DNA of 64,000 bases from UBA4582 sp047629195 (GCA_047629195.1 JBLHWY010000009.1:10707-74706); one strand, 5' to 3'. Counted from the stretch's first letter, positions 26,557-36,004 are shown. Numbers and translations: made by a program. Notes: generated by a model not told the origin, from the sequence alone.

Positions 26557-26982
26557 ATGATTGATTCTGTTTTAGCATCGAAAGTCATCGGGATTACACA
26601 AGGTAGACGCCGTCACTTTGCAGGGAAAGCTGTCATGAATCACGCTGGAAGGGAAATGAGACAAGAAACACGCCATTCAAGCCACGAAAGATTGTTCGTT
26701 CAAGTTGTAGAATGTGACGATCAGAAGCTGATCGGAATGACCGTCAGCTGCGATTCAGTGGATGTCTCAGTAGGAGGTCTAAGAATATCCTCGGAAACAC
26801 ATATTCCTGAAGGCAGTCAGGTTGATCTTTGGATCGATGTTAATTCAGGCCCCGGCAAGTTCTTCCTAACCAGCGATGTTCGTTGGAGCAAAACCACGAA
26901 CGATGGCAACTATCTCTTCGGCGCGCAGTTACGTGATGGCGCTGCAACTGACATCAATGAATGGAGAGCACTACAGAGCTAG
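26557..26982 (+). CDS. PilZ domain protein, likely c-di-GMP receptor
   Basis: A 141-residue PilZ-domain protein. It has a 40-residue N-terminal extension followed by the domain: RHSSHERLFVQVVE (the R-x-x-x-R type c-di-GMP contact near 37), DVSVGGLRISSE (the D/NxSxxG motif near 66), and a late VRWSKTTND strand. The ATG at 26557 is chosen because GGAGAG lies before it and because the upstream TTG-started reading would include the sigma54 promoter. A sigma54 promoter for a single PilZ gene is compatible with control of motility, pili or surface polysaccharide. A second PilZ protein is at 58830. Confidence 0.85.
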   Translation: MIDSVLASKVIGITQGRRRHFAGKAVMNHAGREMRQETRHSSHERLFVQVVECDDQKLIGMTVSCDSVDVSVGGLRISSETHIPEGSQVDLWIDVNSGPGKFFLTSDVRWSKTTNDGNYLFGAQLRDGAATDINEWRALQS

Positions 26983-27007
26983 TGCTTCACTTCCTTGCCC
27001 TCTCCGG

Positions 27008-28381
27008 TCAGATTTTGTTGATTCGGGGGCCATCGCGGGTATCCTCTACTTCGTAACCCTCGGACAGCAAATTTGCTCTGATCTCATCGGCCATCAGCCA
27101 ATCTTTGTCTTTTCTTGCTGCTGCACGGTCGTCAGCCAACTTCACGATATGCTCGGGAATTTCGACTAAGTCTGGCTGCCAATCCGCGATATCCAAACCA
27201 AATATCTGATCAAACGCCAACAATGTTGCTTTTTTGCTGCCTTCTTCCAAGTCAGATTTTACTAGATCCCAGGTCAGTGCCAGCGCCCTTGGTAAATTCA
27301 GGTCATCATTGACAAAGTCCAGAAAAGCCGCGTAAAAACCTTCATCTATAACTGTAGGCTCGCCCCAATTGAAGGCTGTTTGGTATAGACGGCCAAGTGC
27401 AACATTATTTGCTTCAAGACTCTCCCACGAAAAAGACATTTGGGTCCTATAGTGCGCGCTCAAACAGAAATAGCGGTAACTCATGGCAGAGAGTCCACCT
27501 TCTAATAGCGTCTCCAGGCGTAGGAATTCCCCCGTAGACTTCGACATTTTTGAGTCATTCAGTTGCAGGAAGTAGCCGTGCATCCAGAAGTTTGCAAGCC
27601 GGGTACCGCGGCTTGCTTCAGTTTGAGCGATCTCGTTGGAATGATGGATGGAAATATGATCTTCACCACCGCAGTGAATATCGAAGTAATCTCCAAGGTA
27701 CTTTGCGGCCATTGCGGAACATTCGATATGCCAGCCCGGGAAACCAATCCCCCAGGGGCTTTCCCACTCCATTTCGCGCTGCTCATCTTTGGGTGAAAAC
27801 TTCCAGAGCGCAAAATCTGTCACAAAACGCCGCTCAGAATCGACTCTTGCACCTTCCTGCAACCCTTCAATATTGAGTCTTGCTAGATACCCATAGCTAT
27901 TAAGCTTCCTAGAATCGAAGTAGATACCGTCGGCCGTTCGGTAGGTGTAACCTTTATGCTCTAAATCTTGGATGAATTCGATCTGTTCTACAATATGATC
28001 CGTCGCTTTGCACCAGATGGTGGGCTCAATGATGTTTAGTGCCGTCAGGTCTGTTTTAAAGGCTGCACCATATTTGTCGGCTAGCTGCCAGGCCGTTAGC
28101 CCCGTGCGTTTAGCGCCAACTGTCATTTTATCTTCGCCGCTGTCAGCGTCGGATGTCAGATGACCAACATCGGTGATATTCATCACCAGATTGACTTCAT
28201 AGCCGTTTAAAATAAGGGCTCTGCGAAGTAGATCTTCAAATATGTAGGTACGTAAGTTGCCGATATGGGCAAAGTTGTAAACAGTAGGTCCGCAGCAATA
28301 CATCCCGACCTTTCCAGCTTCAAGCGGTTCAAAAGGTCTTACTTTTCGTTCGTAGGTGTCGAATAGCTGTAGAGAAATCAT
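27008..28381 (-). CDS. cysS: Cysteinyl-tRNA synthetase
   Basis: A class I aminoacyl-tRNA synthetase of 457 residues, matching the E. coli enzyme (461). Seen motifs: CCGPTVYNFAHIGN with the zinc Cys and HIGN at 39-42, the zinc-binding HIECSA and HCGGEDHISIHHSNEIAQ blocks near 230, KMSKS near 267 and a C-terminal anticodon-binding region with LMADEIRANLLSEGYEVEDT. It charges tRNA-Cys, which is itself encoded at 50794-50867. Convergent with the PilZ gene. Confidence 0.97.
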   Translation of the reverse strand: MISLQLFDTYERKVRPFEPLEAGKVGMYCCGPTVYNFAHIGNLRTYIFEDLLRRALILNGYEVNLVMNITDVGHLTSDADSGEDKMTVGAKRTGLTAWQLADKYGAAFKTDLTALNIIEPTIWCKATDHIVEQIEFIQDLEHKGYTYRTADGIYFDSRKLNSYGYLARLNIEGLQEGARVDSERRFVTDFALWKFSPKDEQREMEWESPWGIGFPGWHIECSAMAAKYLGDYFDIHCGGEDHISIHHSNEIAQTEASRGTRLANFWMHGYFLQLNDSKMSKSTGEFLRLETLLEGGLSAMSYRYFCLSAHYRTQMSFSWESLEANNVALGRLYQTAFNWGEPTVIDEGFYAAFLDFVNDDLNLPRALALTWDLVKSDLEEGSKKATLLAFDQIFGLDIADWQPDLVEIPEHIVKLADDRAAARKDKDWLMADEIRANLLSEGYEVEDTRDGPRINKI

Positions 28382-28489
28382 TTTTATGTCACGTCAGGTA
28401 CTGAGCAGCGCATAATAATGAAAATACCAGTATTAACAAGTAGGAAGGCGACACGGTTGCAGCGGCTTCTTTAATGAATAGCCTCGTGA

Positions 28490-29101
28490 TTACGCATAGC
28501 GTTCTGCCATCACCCGCTCAACCGTATCGACGATCACTTGCGTTTGCTGATCCAGTTCAACATTGACGTCATCACCTACTTTCATCAAAGAGAAATTGGT
28601 GCGCTCGAGTGTCTCTGGTATGAGGTTGATTGAAAAATGATCTCCAGCTACTTCAGCTATCGTCAAGCTGGCGCCATTCAAAGCGAGAAACCCTTTATTG
28701 AAGACGTATTTCATCCAGTCTTTATGGCCGGTCATGGTTATTTTACGGTTGTTTTCGCTGTCTACCACCTTTGAAACTTTTGCAACGTCAATCACGTGTC
28801 CAGAAAGTATATGCCCGCCCACCTCGGCGCCGGCATGGGCCGAACGCTCAATATTCACCAGAACACCCTCTTCGAGTTCACTGGTGTTACTGATGTCTAA
28901 CGTGGCGGCAATAGCATCAAAGAACACCTCGTTTTCGACAATATGCGTCACGGTAAAGCAAGTTCCGTTAACGGCGACACTAGCGCCCGTTTGAAGATCC
29001 ACCAGTAGTGGATCAGGAAACCTGATGCCAAAAGTCATCAAGCCGGTTTTGCGCTTAAGGCTGTTGATAGGTAAAAGTGCTTGAACGATACCTGTGTACA
29101 T
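28490..29101 (-). CDS. ribE: Riboflavin synthase alpha subunit
   Basis: Riboflavin synthase (also called ribC in E. coli) dismutates two 6,7-dimethyl-8-ribityllumazine to riboflavin. The start ATG at 29101 gives 203 residues beginning MYTGIVQALLPI, as in the family. Two homologous barrels are seen: SVAVNGTCFTVT near 46 with a GHILSGHVIDVAKV segment near 95 in the hinge, and a second SLTIAEV...INLIPETLERTNFS half near 140-170. No FMN riboswitch-like leader is recognised. A 15-bp tandem repeat lies at 29121-29150 upstream. Confidence 0.95.
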   Translation of the reverse strand: MYTGIVQALLPINSLKRKTGLMTFGIRFPDPLLVDLQTGASVAVNGTCFTVTHIVENEVFFDAIAATLDISNTSELEEGVLVNIERSAHAGAEVGGHILSGHVIDVAKVSKVVDSENNRKITMTGHKDWMKYVFNKGFLALNGASLTIAEVAGDHFSINLIPETLERTNFSLMKVGDDVNVELDQQTQVIVDTVERVMAERYA

Positions 29102-29413
29102 TTTCCAATTGCCTCTGTATTTATAGGTAGGACAGTTATAGGTAGGACAGTTTATTAGTGAAAAAGTCTGATGGTCGAAATCGACGCCACATAATCCACC
29201 TAAATCACTATTGCTGTCAATTGTTTCATAACTTAACAATAAGCCTTAATAAAGTGGTTTATGCTATTGATATATATAAATTAAAACATGTAACCTTGTT
29301 GATGTTTCGGAACATATCATCGAACCTTTCTGTCAGGTATTATTCAGACCTATATAATTTATTAGATTTGCTGCGGGCAATGACCCGTTTCGGTTTATGG
29401 AGAACAGACCAAG
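29102..29413. other. Divergent intergenic region with 15-bp tandem repeat
   Basis: No gene is seen. Two exact copies of TTATAGGTAGGACAG lie head to tail at 29121-29135 and 29136-29150, about 20 bp upstream of the ribE start. They fall in the 5' leader or promoter of ribE, and could be a direct-repeat operator or a recent duplication. The remainder is AT-rich. Confidence 0.6.
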
Positions 29414-30259
29414 GTGATTCCAATCAAAATGCTCGCACTGGATCTAGATGGCACGCTCGCGATCGACAATCACAAGATTTTACCTGCAACCAGAGAGGCG
29501 TTAACCGACCTCCATAATCAGGATGTTGAGGTCGTCATAGCAACGGGCCGAAGATACCGGACGACAAGATACGTCATTGACAATCTAGGTTTCGACGTTT
29601 TTGCAGTCTGCAATGGTGGTGCACTTGTCAAGATGCCGGATTCTACGACTTTATACGAATCCCCCTTCTCTACCGATCAGTTAAACAAAATTACATTGAT
29701 TGCTCGAGAGTTAGGTTTGTCAGTCATGGCGCAACGCGATGCGCATGATCGCGGCGGTGCGGACTTTGTCATTGATGACCAAATTGCCTGGCGCCCTTCT
29801 TTTCAGCATTACTTTGATGAAAACAAGCAATGGGGACTAGCAGCGGATCTAACCGCGCAGCCAGCAGAATTTGTAGTTGCGGCCACATTCGGTGAACAAG
29901 CTAAACTTCACGCAATTCGAGATCGCATCAACGAGTTATACCCCGATGATTATACAAACATCATCGTACCGCCGTTTAATACTGACGATTATTATATGGA
30001 GATTACGCGACGTTCTGTCTCAAAATGGGAGGGCTTACAACACTTAATGACTCATTTCGATATTCCTGCAGAAGCATTGTGTTGCGTAGGTGATGAATTG
30101 AATGATCTCTCAATGTTGATGGCCGCAACTCATAGTGTGGCAATGGGCAACGGCAACAAGGAACTCCATCCCCACGTCACCTTTGTCTGTGGCAATCACG
30201 ATGAGGATGGTATTCTCGAAGTTGTCGACTATATTAGGCATCACAATAGCAAGTGCTAA
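29414..30259 (+). CDS. Cof-type HAD-IIB phosphatase
   Basis: A HAD superfamily hydrolase of subclass IIB, 281 residues. Motif I is LALDLDGTLA with nucleophile Asp near residue 10, motif II is VIATGRRYRTTR near 43, motif III Lys is in RRSVSKWEGLQHL near 206, and motif IV is CVGDELNDLSMLMAATHSVAMGNG near 230. Such proteins dephosphorylate sugar phosphates, pyridoxal phosphate or flavin precursors, so a role in riboflavin synthesis (removing phosphate from the pyrimidine intermediate) is possible but unproven. The GTG start could instead be the ATG 15 bases later. Confidence 0.87.
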   Translation: MIPIKMLALDLDGTLAIDNHKILPATREALTDLHNQDVEVVIATGRRYRTTRYVIDNLGFDVFAVCNGGALVKMPDSTTLYESPFSTDQLNKITLIARELGLSVMAQRDAHDRGGADFVIDDQIAWRPSFQHYFDENKQWGLAADLTAQPAEFVVAATFGEQAKLHAIRDRINELYPDDYTNIIVPPFNTDDYYMEITRRSVSKWEGLQHLMTHFDIPAEALCCVGDELNDLSMLMAATHSVAMGNGNKELHPHVTFVCGNHDEDGILEVVDYIRHHNSKC

Positions 30260-30283
30260 CCCTTGAAGGCAGAATGAATAGAT

Positions 30284-31291
30284 ATGATTGACCTGAGAAG
30301 TGACACTGTAACCAAACCGACACCTGCAATGATTGCTGCGATGATTGCAGCCGAAGTTGGCGATGACGTCTATGGTGAAGACCCAACCGTAAATGATTTA
30401 GAACAGTATGCAGCTGAACTTACCGGCAAAGAAGCGGGCCTATTTGTGTCGACAGGCACCCAAGGGAATTTGCTGGCGCTATTGAGCCAATGTGAACGCG
30501 GTCACGAATATATCGCGGGGCAGGAAGCGCACAGTTACAAATTTGAGGGCGGTGGCGCTGCGGTACTTGGGGGTATACAACCACAACCATTACCTTTCAA
30601 TTCGCGCGGCGAACTCGAGCAAGACGATGTCATGCGCGCGATCAAACCGGACGACTTTCATTTTGCCCGAACCCATCTTGTTTGCCTGGAAAACACCCAG
30701 GGCGGCAAAGTACTGTCGCTCGAATATTTGAATCAATTCGCAGAATTTATCAGAGCGCAAAACTTAAGATTTCACCTCGATGGTGCACGAGTATTCAATG
30801 CTGCTGTTCGATTAAACGTGCCGGTTAAAGAAATCACCTCTCTGTTTGATTCAGTTTCTATTTGTTTGTCCAAAGGACTGGGTTGTCCTGCGGGTTCCCT
30901 CTTAGTGGCCGACGCTAAAACCATCGCTAAGGCAAGAAGGTATCGAAAAATGCTCGGTGGAGGTATGCGACAAGTCGGTATCATTGCCGCAAGCGGCAGG
31001 TTTGCCCTCGAGAACCATGTTGAGCGGCTAGAGGTTGATCACAAAAATGCTTCAGTTTTGGGTGCCGCTCTGTCTCAACTCGAAAATGTAGGCATAGCAG
31101 AACCTGTTGAGACAAACATGGTCATGATAAATATCAGTGAGATTGATTTTAAACAGTTACAGCAACATTTGCTCGAACGTCAGATTCGTATTTCCAGCCC
31201 CAGATTAGTGACTCACTTGGATATATCCACTGAAGATATCAATACAATCATTTCCGCCTTCAGAGAATTTAATGAAGGTTGTTTGGTTTGA
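30284..31291 (+). CDS. ltaE: Low-specificity L-threonine aldolase
   Basis: A PLP-dependent fold-type I aldolase of 335 residues that splits L-threonine and L-allo-threonine into glycine and acetaldehyde. Family motifs: MIDLRSDTVTKPTPAM at the start, DDVYGEDPTVNDLE near 27, STGTQGNLLAL near 56, HLDGARVFNAAV near 164 and the PLP lysine Lys197 in ICLSKGLGCPAGS. It follows the HAD gene by 24 bp and its 3' end overlaps the convergent acetyltransferase gene by 23 bp. Confidence 0.94.
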   Translation: MIDLRSDTVTKPTPAMIAAMIAAEVGDDVYGEDPTVNDLEQYAAELTGKEAGLFVSTGTQGNLLALLSQCERGHEYIAGQEAHSYKFEGGGAAVLGGIQPQPLPFNSRGELEQDDVMRAIKPDDFHFARTHLVCLENTQGGKVLSLEYLNQFAEFIRAQNLRFHLDGARVFNAAVRLNVPVKEITSLFDSVSICLSKGLGCPAGSLLVADAKTIAKARRYRKMLGGGMRQVGIIAASGRFALENHVERLEVDHKNASVLGAALSQLENVGIAEPVETNMVMINISEIDFKQLQQHLLERQIRISSPRLVTHLDISTEDINTIISAFREFNEGCLV

Positions 31292-31979
31292 GTAAAGAGA
31301 GCAGCCAACCCAGCGTGGAGTTGCCGGCAAGTTTGTCGTACAAGTATTGTTCTTCGAACTCGGCATAGGGTTGCTCACTATTAAATAGTGCTTCGCGAGT
31401 GGTCAGATGCTCGGTTGAGAGCGCTTTAACTATTTTTGCGGGGTTGCCTGCAACGATAGAATTTGGCGGAACGTCTTTGGTGACAACTGAATAAGCGCCC
31501 ACAATACTGTTTTCTCCGATTGTGACTCCCTTTGTCACAAGTGCACTGTCTCCAATCCAGACATTATCCTCAAGTACGATCGGCGCATGGTTACCCGGAG
31601 CATATATACGATGGTGTAGGTCGTGCCAATCAGCATCAGATAGGTAACAGTTCATCGCCAACAGGCAACTCTTGCCGATAGTTATTGAATCTGCCGAGGA
31701 TATTCTCACACCAGGGTTGACCAAACTGTAATGGCCAATTTTAATTTGGCCCAAATTCTCAAATACAGCTAATCGGACCGGTTTGTCTTTTAAAGCCATA
31801 AAATGTACGTGATCTTCGACGTCAATATTAGTGCCAGAAATTTCAAGATATCGGGGATTCATGACCCGCATGCCTACGCCAGAAGATTCGAACTGGGGAC
31901 GAACGAAATGGTCTACATATCGCTCATTTAAGTAGTTTTGGTAAACTCTTAACCAATTGGGTCGATGATCCTGCCGCAA
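31269..31979 (-). CDS. Left-handed beta-helix acetyltransferase
   Basis: A hexapeptide-repeat (LbH) O- or N-acyltransferase of 236 residues. Repeats of the (LIV)-G-x4 type run from about residue 85 to 185, ending in the typical ITI/GENSIVGAYSVVTKDVPPNSIVAGNPAKIVK segment. The histidine of the DADWHDLHHRIYAP loop near 120 is likely catalytic. Such proteins act on sugars or lipid-linked sugars of surface glycans. The start is TTG behind AGGAG (7-base spacing). Overlaps the 3' end of ltaE. Confidence 0.83.
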   Translation of the reverse strand: MRQDHRPNWLRVYQNYLNERYVDHFVRPQFESSGVGMRVMNPRYLEISGTNIDVEDHVHFMALKDKPVRLAVFENLGQIKIGHYSLVNPGVRISSADSITIGKSCLLAMNCYLSDADWHDLHHRIYAPGNHAPIVLEDNVWIGDSALVTKGVTIGENSIVGAYSVVTKDVPPNSIVAGNPAKIVKALSTEHLTTREALFNSEQPYAEFEEQYLYDKLAGNSTLGWLLSLLKPNNLH

Positions 31980-32214
31980 TATTAGCTCCTGCCTGTGTGA
32001 TAAGCGTTGATACCCTCCGCTATCATGTCAAGTTAGTTTGCCCGGGGAAATACTTTTTGCATTTTGTCCCAGGTTCTTGCTATTTCGACGAACTAGACAC
32101 GACTGCTTGAAACGATCGCACATCTGCTCGGCTTCGAGGTGCGATAAGCGGTAGTCATTGGCTCAATTGTATGTAAGCATTAGCCCTCGAAAAAATGAGG
32201 CAATAAGAATCTCA

Positions 32215-32847
32215 ATGCCAAGTGGCAACATAATCTTTCTGAACGGTACATCGAGTTCTGGTAAAACGACCTTGTCGTATAAGCTGCAGGAGCTGTTAGA
32301 TGAGCCTTATGTTCATATGGCATTGGATCAATTCCGTGATGGCTTGCCAGACAAATATCGTGGCCTAAACTCTCCACCTGGTACAACCGGGTCTAGAGGG
32401 CTTAACGTCGTACCCTGCGTTAAGGGTGATTCTGTCTATACCTCGATTCAGTTTGGTGAGGCAGGCAAGAAGATGTTGCGCGGTATGCGTCGCGCGATTG
32501 CGGCAATGGTCGAAAGTGGAAACAACGTCATTATCGATGACATCATCCTGTCCGATGAGTTTCTGGATGATTACATCAGGGTCTTCTCTGGTCTAAATGT
32601 GACTTTTGTTGGCGTTCGTTGTCCACTGAACATTATCGAGAAACGAGAAACCGCAAGACCCGGTAGATTTCCTGGAACAGCGGCTGGCCACATTGAGATC
32701 TGCCATGCTCACGGAGATTATGATGTTGAGGTAGACACCTCAATTGACCAGCCTCAACTTTGCGCACAACAAGTCGTTTCATTCTTAAAACAACAAAATC
32801 CTGCAGCATTTGGCAGGCTGGCAAAAAGCAGAGCAATCATTGACTGA
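32215..32847 (+). CDS. Chloramphenicol phosphotransferase-like P-loop kinase
   Basis: A P-loop protein of about 210 residues from the CPT-like family. It begins with a Walker A GTSSSGKTTLS (about 9-19) and has ALDQFRDGLPDKY near 40, VIIDDIILSDEF near 110 and VRCPLNIIEKRETARPGRFPGTA near 134 (a lid segment). In Streptomyces venezuelae the relative phosphorylates chloramphenicol; most others have unknown small-molecule substrates, so antibiotic resistance should not be assumed. The start at MPSGNIIF is preferred because it places Walker A near the N-terminus; the ribosome site is weak. Confidence 0.8.
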   Translation: MPSGNIIFLNGTSSSGKTTLSYKLQELLDEPYVHMALDQFRDGLPDKYRGLNSPPGTTGSRGLNVVPCVKGDSVYTSIQFGEAGKKMLRGMRRAIAAMVESGNNVIIDDIILSDEFLDDYIRVFSGLNVTFVGVRCPLNIIEKRETARPGRFPGTAAGHIEICHAHGDYDVEVDTSIDQPQLCAQQVVSFLKQQNPAAFGRLAKSRAIID

Positions 32848-32887
32848 GCAGCTAAATACTAATCTTGAAAGCGATCCTCATTCCAAT

Positions 32888-34447
32888 ATGAATAACCAAC
32901 CCGAAGAATTTCTAGGGCATCCGAAAGGTCTGGTCGTGCTCTTTTTCACAGAAATGTGGGAACGATTTAGCTACTACGGCATGCGTTCATTGCTTGTGCT
33001 GTTCCTTATAAAGCACATGTTGTATGGGGATAAAGAAGCTGCGCTAATCTACGGCAGTTACGGTTCACTTGTCTATGCAATGCCTGTGCTCGGTGGACTT
33101 ATCGCGGATCGATATTTGGGCTACCGCAAGGCGGTAACATTCGGTGCAATTTTACTAGTGTGTGGACACTTTGGCATGGCATTCGAAGGACCTGCCGCAG
33201 TTATGACAGAAGTTGCCGGAGAAACGGTCATTGTCCGTTCCACATTACATGAACAGGTTTTTTTCCTCTCGCTGGCATTCATCATCACGGGTGTGGGCTT
33301 CCTAAAAGCTAATATTTCAACGATGGTGGGTTGTTTGTATCCACCTGAAGATCCTCGCAGGGATGGCGGCTTTACCATTTTCTACATGGGTATCAATGTT
33401 GGCGCCTTCGTTTCGACGCTTGCCTGCGCTTATCTGGGCGAAACGTACGGCTGGAAATACGGTTTTGGTCTCGCGGGCATCGGTATGCTCTCTGGCTTGT
33501 TGGTTTTCCAACTCAATCAAAAGTTACTATTAGGTTACGGTGAAGCCCCTGACCCTAAATTTTTAGCGGCTAAATTTTTCGGTTTAATCTCTCGCGAAAA
33601 AATGATTTATCTCGCGACCACTTTAGCAATCTTATTGGTTTGGCAACTGATTCAACGCACCTCTGAACTGGGGGTTTTGCTCTTGCTAGTGGGAGCAATC
33701 GTTGTCGTTTGGATCATCTGGTTTTCGTTGTCACAGTGCGAACCTTTAGAACGAAATCGCATGCTAGTAATGTTGACGCTCATTATTGTGTCGGTTTTAT
33801 TCTGGGCGCTGTTTGAGCAAGCGGGTTCATCCCTAACACTATTCACTGATCGAAATGTTAATAAGGGCGATATTTTCACGGCTGGTATGTTCCAGTCATT
33901 TAATGCTTTTTTCATCATCATGTTTGCTCCAATATTTGCCTGGCTTTGGGTTTATCTGTCAAACAAAGGTTTAGAGCCGTCGACGCCTGCTAAATTTGGA
34001 CTGGCAATCATTCAAGTTGGACTTGGATTCGCAGTACTTGTTCTCGGTACCCAGTTTGCGGATGAACGAGGTCAAGTTGCAGCCTACTGGCTTGTACTGA
34101 TGTACCTACTACATACAACTGGTGAGCTATGTTTATCTCCGGTCGGCTTGTCCATGGTGACTAAGCTATCGGTGACGCGAGTCGCTGCCATGATGATGGG
34201 GGTTTGGTTTCTCTCCAGTGCCTTTGCATCTTATGCCGGTGGCATGATCGCTGGCGCGATGGCAATTGATAGTAGCGGCGACGGAAGTGTTGATCCGCTA
34301 GCATCGCTGGCGGTCTATGCCGAAGTATTTGAGAAGTTGGCGATTGTGGCAGTCATCATCGGCGCGGTGTTACTAATGTTTGCGCCATGGCTAAATCGAA
34401 AAATGCACAGTGCTTGCGACGAAGTATCTATGTCAAAAAACAGTTAG
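32888..34447 (+). CDS. POT family proton-coupled di/tripeptide transporter
   Basis: A membrane transporter of about 520 residues with 12-14 spans. It imports small peptides with protons. POT family signatures: the ExxERFxYYG motif (EMWERFSYYGMRSLL) near residue 24, GGLIADRYLGYRKAV near 75, the FTIFYMGINVGAF block near 167, and FWALFEQAGSSL near 310. The ATG at 32888 is preferred, since earlier in-frame starts overlap the kinase gene and add a non-homologous tail. It ends with a 4-bp overlap of the convergent methyltransferase. Confidence 0.92.
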   Translation: MNNQPEEFLGHPKGLVVLFFTEMWERFSYYGMRSLLVLFLIKHMLYGDKEAALIYGSYGSLVYAMPVLGGLIADRYLGYRKAVTFGAILLVCGHFGMAFEGPAAVMTEVAGETVIVRSTLHEQVFFLSLAFIITGVGFLKANISTMVGCLYPPEDPRRDGGFTIFYMGINVGAFVSTLACAYLGETYGWKYGFGLAGIGMLSGLLVFQLNQKLLLGYGEAPDPKFLAAKFFGLISREKMIYLATTLAILLVWQLIQRTSELGVLLLLVGAIVVVWIIWFSLSQCEPLERNRMLVMLTLIIVSVLFWALFEQAGSSLTLFTDRNVNKGDIFTAGMFQSFNAFFIIMFAPIFAWLWVYLSNKGLEPSTPAKFGLAIIQVGLGFAVLVLGTQFADERGQVAAYWLVLMYLLHTTGELCLSPVGLSMVTKLSVTRVAAMMMGVWFLSSAFASYAGGMIAGAMAIDSSGDGSVDPLASLAVYAEVFEKLAIVAVIIGAVLLMFAPWLNRKMHSACDEVSMSKNS

Positions 34448-35055
34448 GCGTGACGAGCTATTCCTTGGTAATTAAATGTCATGATTCTTGGGCCTTTTAT
34501 ATATCTCCTTTCGATTTCTTCAAATCGAAACCCCGCGTCCACCATCATTTTGTCTGGACGACGATTAATGTGACATCCGCCTGCGAGCAAAGACCAAAGA
34601 GGATCAACTCGATCTTGCCACTTGACGACTTCCGGTTCCGGTGCGCTTCCGTGCTCGACAAACAATAATCTGCCCTCGGGTTTGAGGACTCTTTTTATTT
34701 CGAGCAGTGCTGTCATAGGGTCAGGAATTGTACAGAGAGTCCAAGTCACAACCGCGCTATCAAAGGTATTATCGGCCAGTGGTATCTCCTCTGCTCCCTT
34801 CGCAATGAATTCCACATCAATGGCTGTATCAGCAGCTAACGCGCGAGCATAAGCTAGTAACTCAATTGAGGGATCGACTCCTGTCACCTGCACCCCGTTC
34901 CGATAAAGCGGAATATTTAGTCCAGACCCAATACCAATTTCTAAAACTTTACCGGTCGCGAGAGGAACCAGTTTTTTTCGCAGATGTAGCATATCGGGGT
35001 TCTTCATCACCAAGTTTAGTAGTTTTGGTAGTAGGTGTTTTTCGTAAAAGCCCAT
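34444..35055 (-). CDS. Class I SAM-dependent methyltransferase
   Basis: A Rossmann-fold methyltransferase of 203 residues, related to UbiE and to phosphatidylethanolamine N-methyltransferase-like proteins. Motif I is VLEIGIGSGLNIPLY near 35, motif II VTGVDPSIELLAYAR near 56, then VVTWTLCTIPDPMTALLEIKRVLKPEGRLLFVEHG near 95-130 (motifs III/IV), and DPLWSLLAGGCHINRRPDKMMVDAGF near 145. The substrate is unknown: quinone, lipid or small molecule. It is convergent with the peptide transporter. Confidence 0.87.
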   Translation of the reverse strand: MGFYEKHLLPKLLNLVMKNPDMLHLRKKLVPLATGKVLEIGIGSGLNIPLYRNGVQVTGVDPSIELLAYARALAADTAIDVEFIAKGAEEIPLADNTFDSAVVTWTLCTIPDPMTALLEIKRVLKPEGRLLFVEHGSAPEPEVVKWQDRVDPLWSLLAGGCHINRRPDKMMVDAGFRFEEIERRYIKGPRIMTFNYQGIARHA

Positions 35056-35235
35056 GGGAATTTTGCTGTCCTGTAAATTGATTCTAAAAGCTCAGTGCTT
35101 CGTTACTCTGGCATAGAAATGGCTATTTGAACAATTTTTACGACTGCTGAATTTCAAACTTATTCGCCTGTAAATTTGTAGGATTTAGGTTCATCATCAA
35201 CTCTAGTGTAATACTTGGAGAAAAAGGAAATTGAT

Positions 35236-35994
35236 ATGAGTCGATCATTAACTGAAAACATTAAAGAACTGAGTGACATGCTAAAGGCAGCATCAAAGAT
35301 CACAGTCTTTACAGGTGCTGGCATCAGCACTGAATCAGGTATACCAGACTTTCGTGGCCCTAACGGGATATGGAAATCGATGACGCCAATCGATTTTTCA
35401 GATTTTGTTGCATCCGAAGAAGTACGCCGAGAATCATGGCGACGAAAATTTAGCGCCGACGCCATGATGTCTAATGCGGAGCCAAATACAGGTCACCTCG
35501 GTGTGCTCGCACTTGATCAACTTGGTAAATTAAAGGCTGTAATTACGCAGAACGTCGATGGTCTACATCAAAAATCAGGGATAACAGCTGAGAAGGTGAT
35601 AGAACTGCACGGTAACGCAAACTATGCGACTTGCCTGGATTGCCATAAGCATTTTGAGCTTTCAGCTTTGGAGAAAATTTTTAGGCAGGAAGAAACCGTA
35701 CCCTATTGTGACCTCTGTGGTGGAATCATCAAAACAGCAACTATTTCTTTCGGTCAATCAATGCCCTCTGGACCAATGGATTTGTCCCAACAAGCAGTGA
35801 TGGATTGTGATTTACTGTTAGCGATGGGCTCATCATTGACAGTGTACCCAGCAGCTTCGTTTCCACGAATTGCAAAAAAAAATGGTGCTCAGCTGATTAT
35901 TATCAACAATGAAGCCACTGATCTCGATCCCGTATGTGACCTTGTATTGCATGAACCTATTGGTGTGACACTCACATCGGCGCTAGGTTTATAA
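35236..35994 (+). CDS. Sirtuin, NAD-dependent protein deacylase
   Basis: A sirtuin of 252 residues that removes acyl groups from lysines using NAD+. The NAD-binding GAGIS-TESGIPDFRG is at 27-41, ITQNVDGLHQKSG near 103-115, catalytic His125 in ELHGN, and structural zinc Cys at 133, 136, 158 and 161 in two CxxC pairs. The late SLTVYPAAS and IIINNE segments bind NAD ribose. The ATG at 35236 is chosen for the GGAAA site upstream; a start seven codons earlier is possible. It is a single gene, divergent from the methyltransferase. Confidence 0.93.
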   Translation: MSRSLTENIKELSDMLKAASKITVFTGAGISTESGIPDFRGPNGIWKSMTPIDFSDFVASEEVRRESWRRKFSADAMMSNAEPNTGHLGVLALDQLGKLKAVITQNVDGLHQKSGITAEKVIELHGNANYATCLDCHKHFELSALEKIFRQEETVPYCDLCGGIIKTATISFGQSMPSGPMDLSQQAVMDCDLLLAMGSSLTVYPAASFPRIAKKNGAQLIIINNEATDLDPVCDLVLHEPIGVTLTSALGL

Positions 35995-36004
35995 ATCACA
36001 CATG

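Noticed and set aside
27550..27876. Open frames of 77-108 codons on the plus strand inside cysS
   Set aside because: They are antisense to conserved cysS codons and show no independent protein features.
32215..32847. Chloramphenicol resistance gene
   Set aside because: The family resemblance is only to the P-loop kinase fold; context gives no sign of antibiotic resistance, so a general kinase call is safer.
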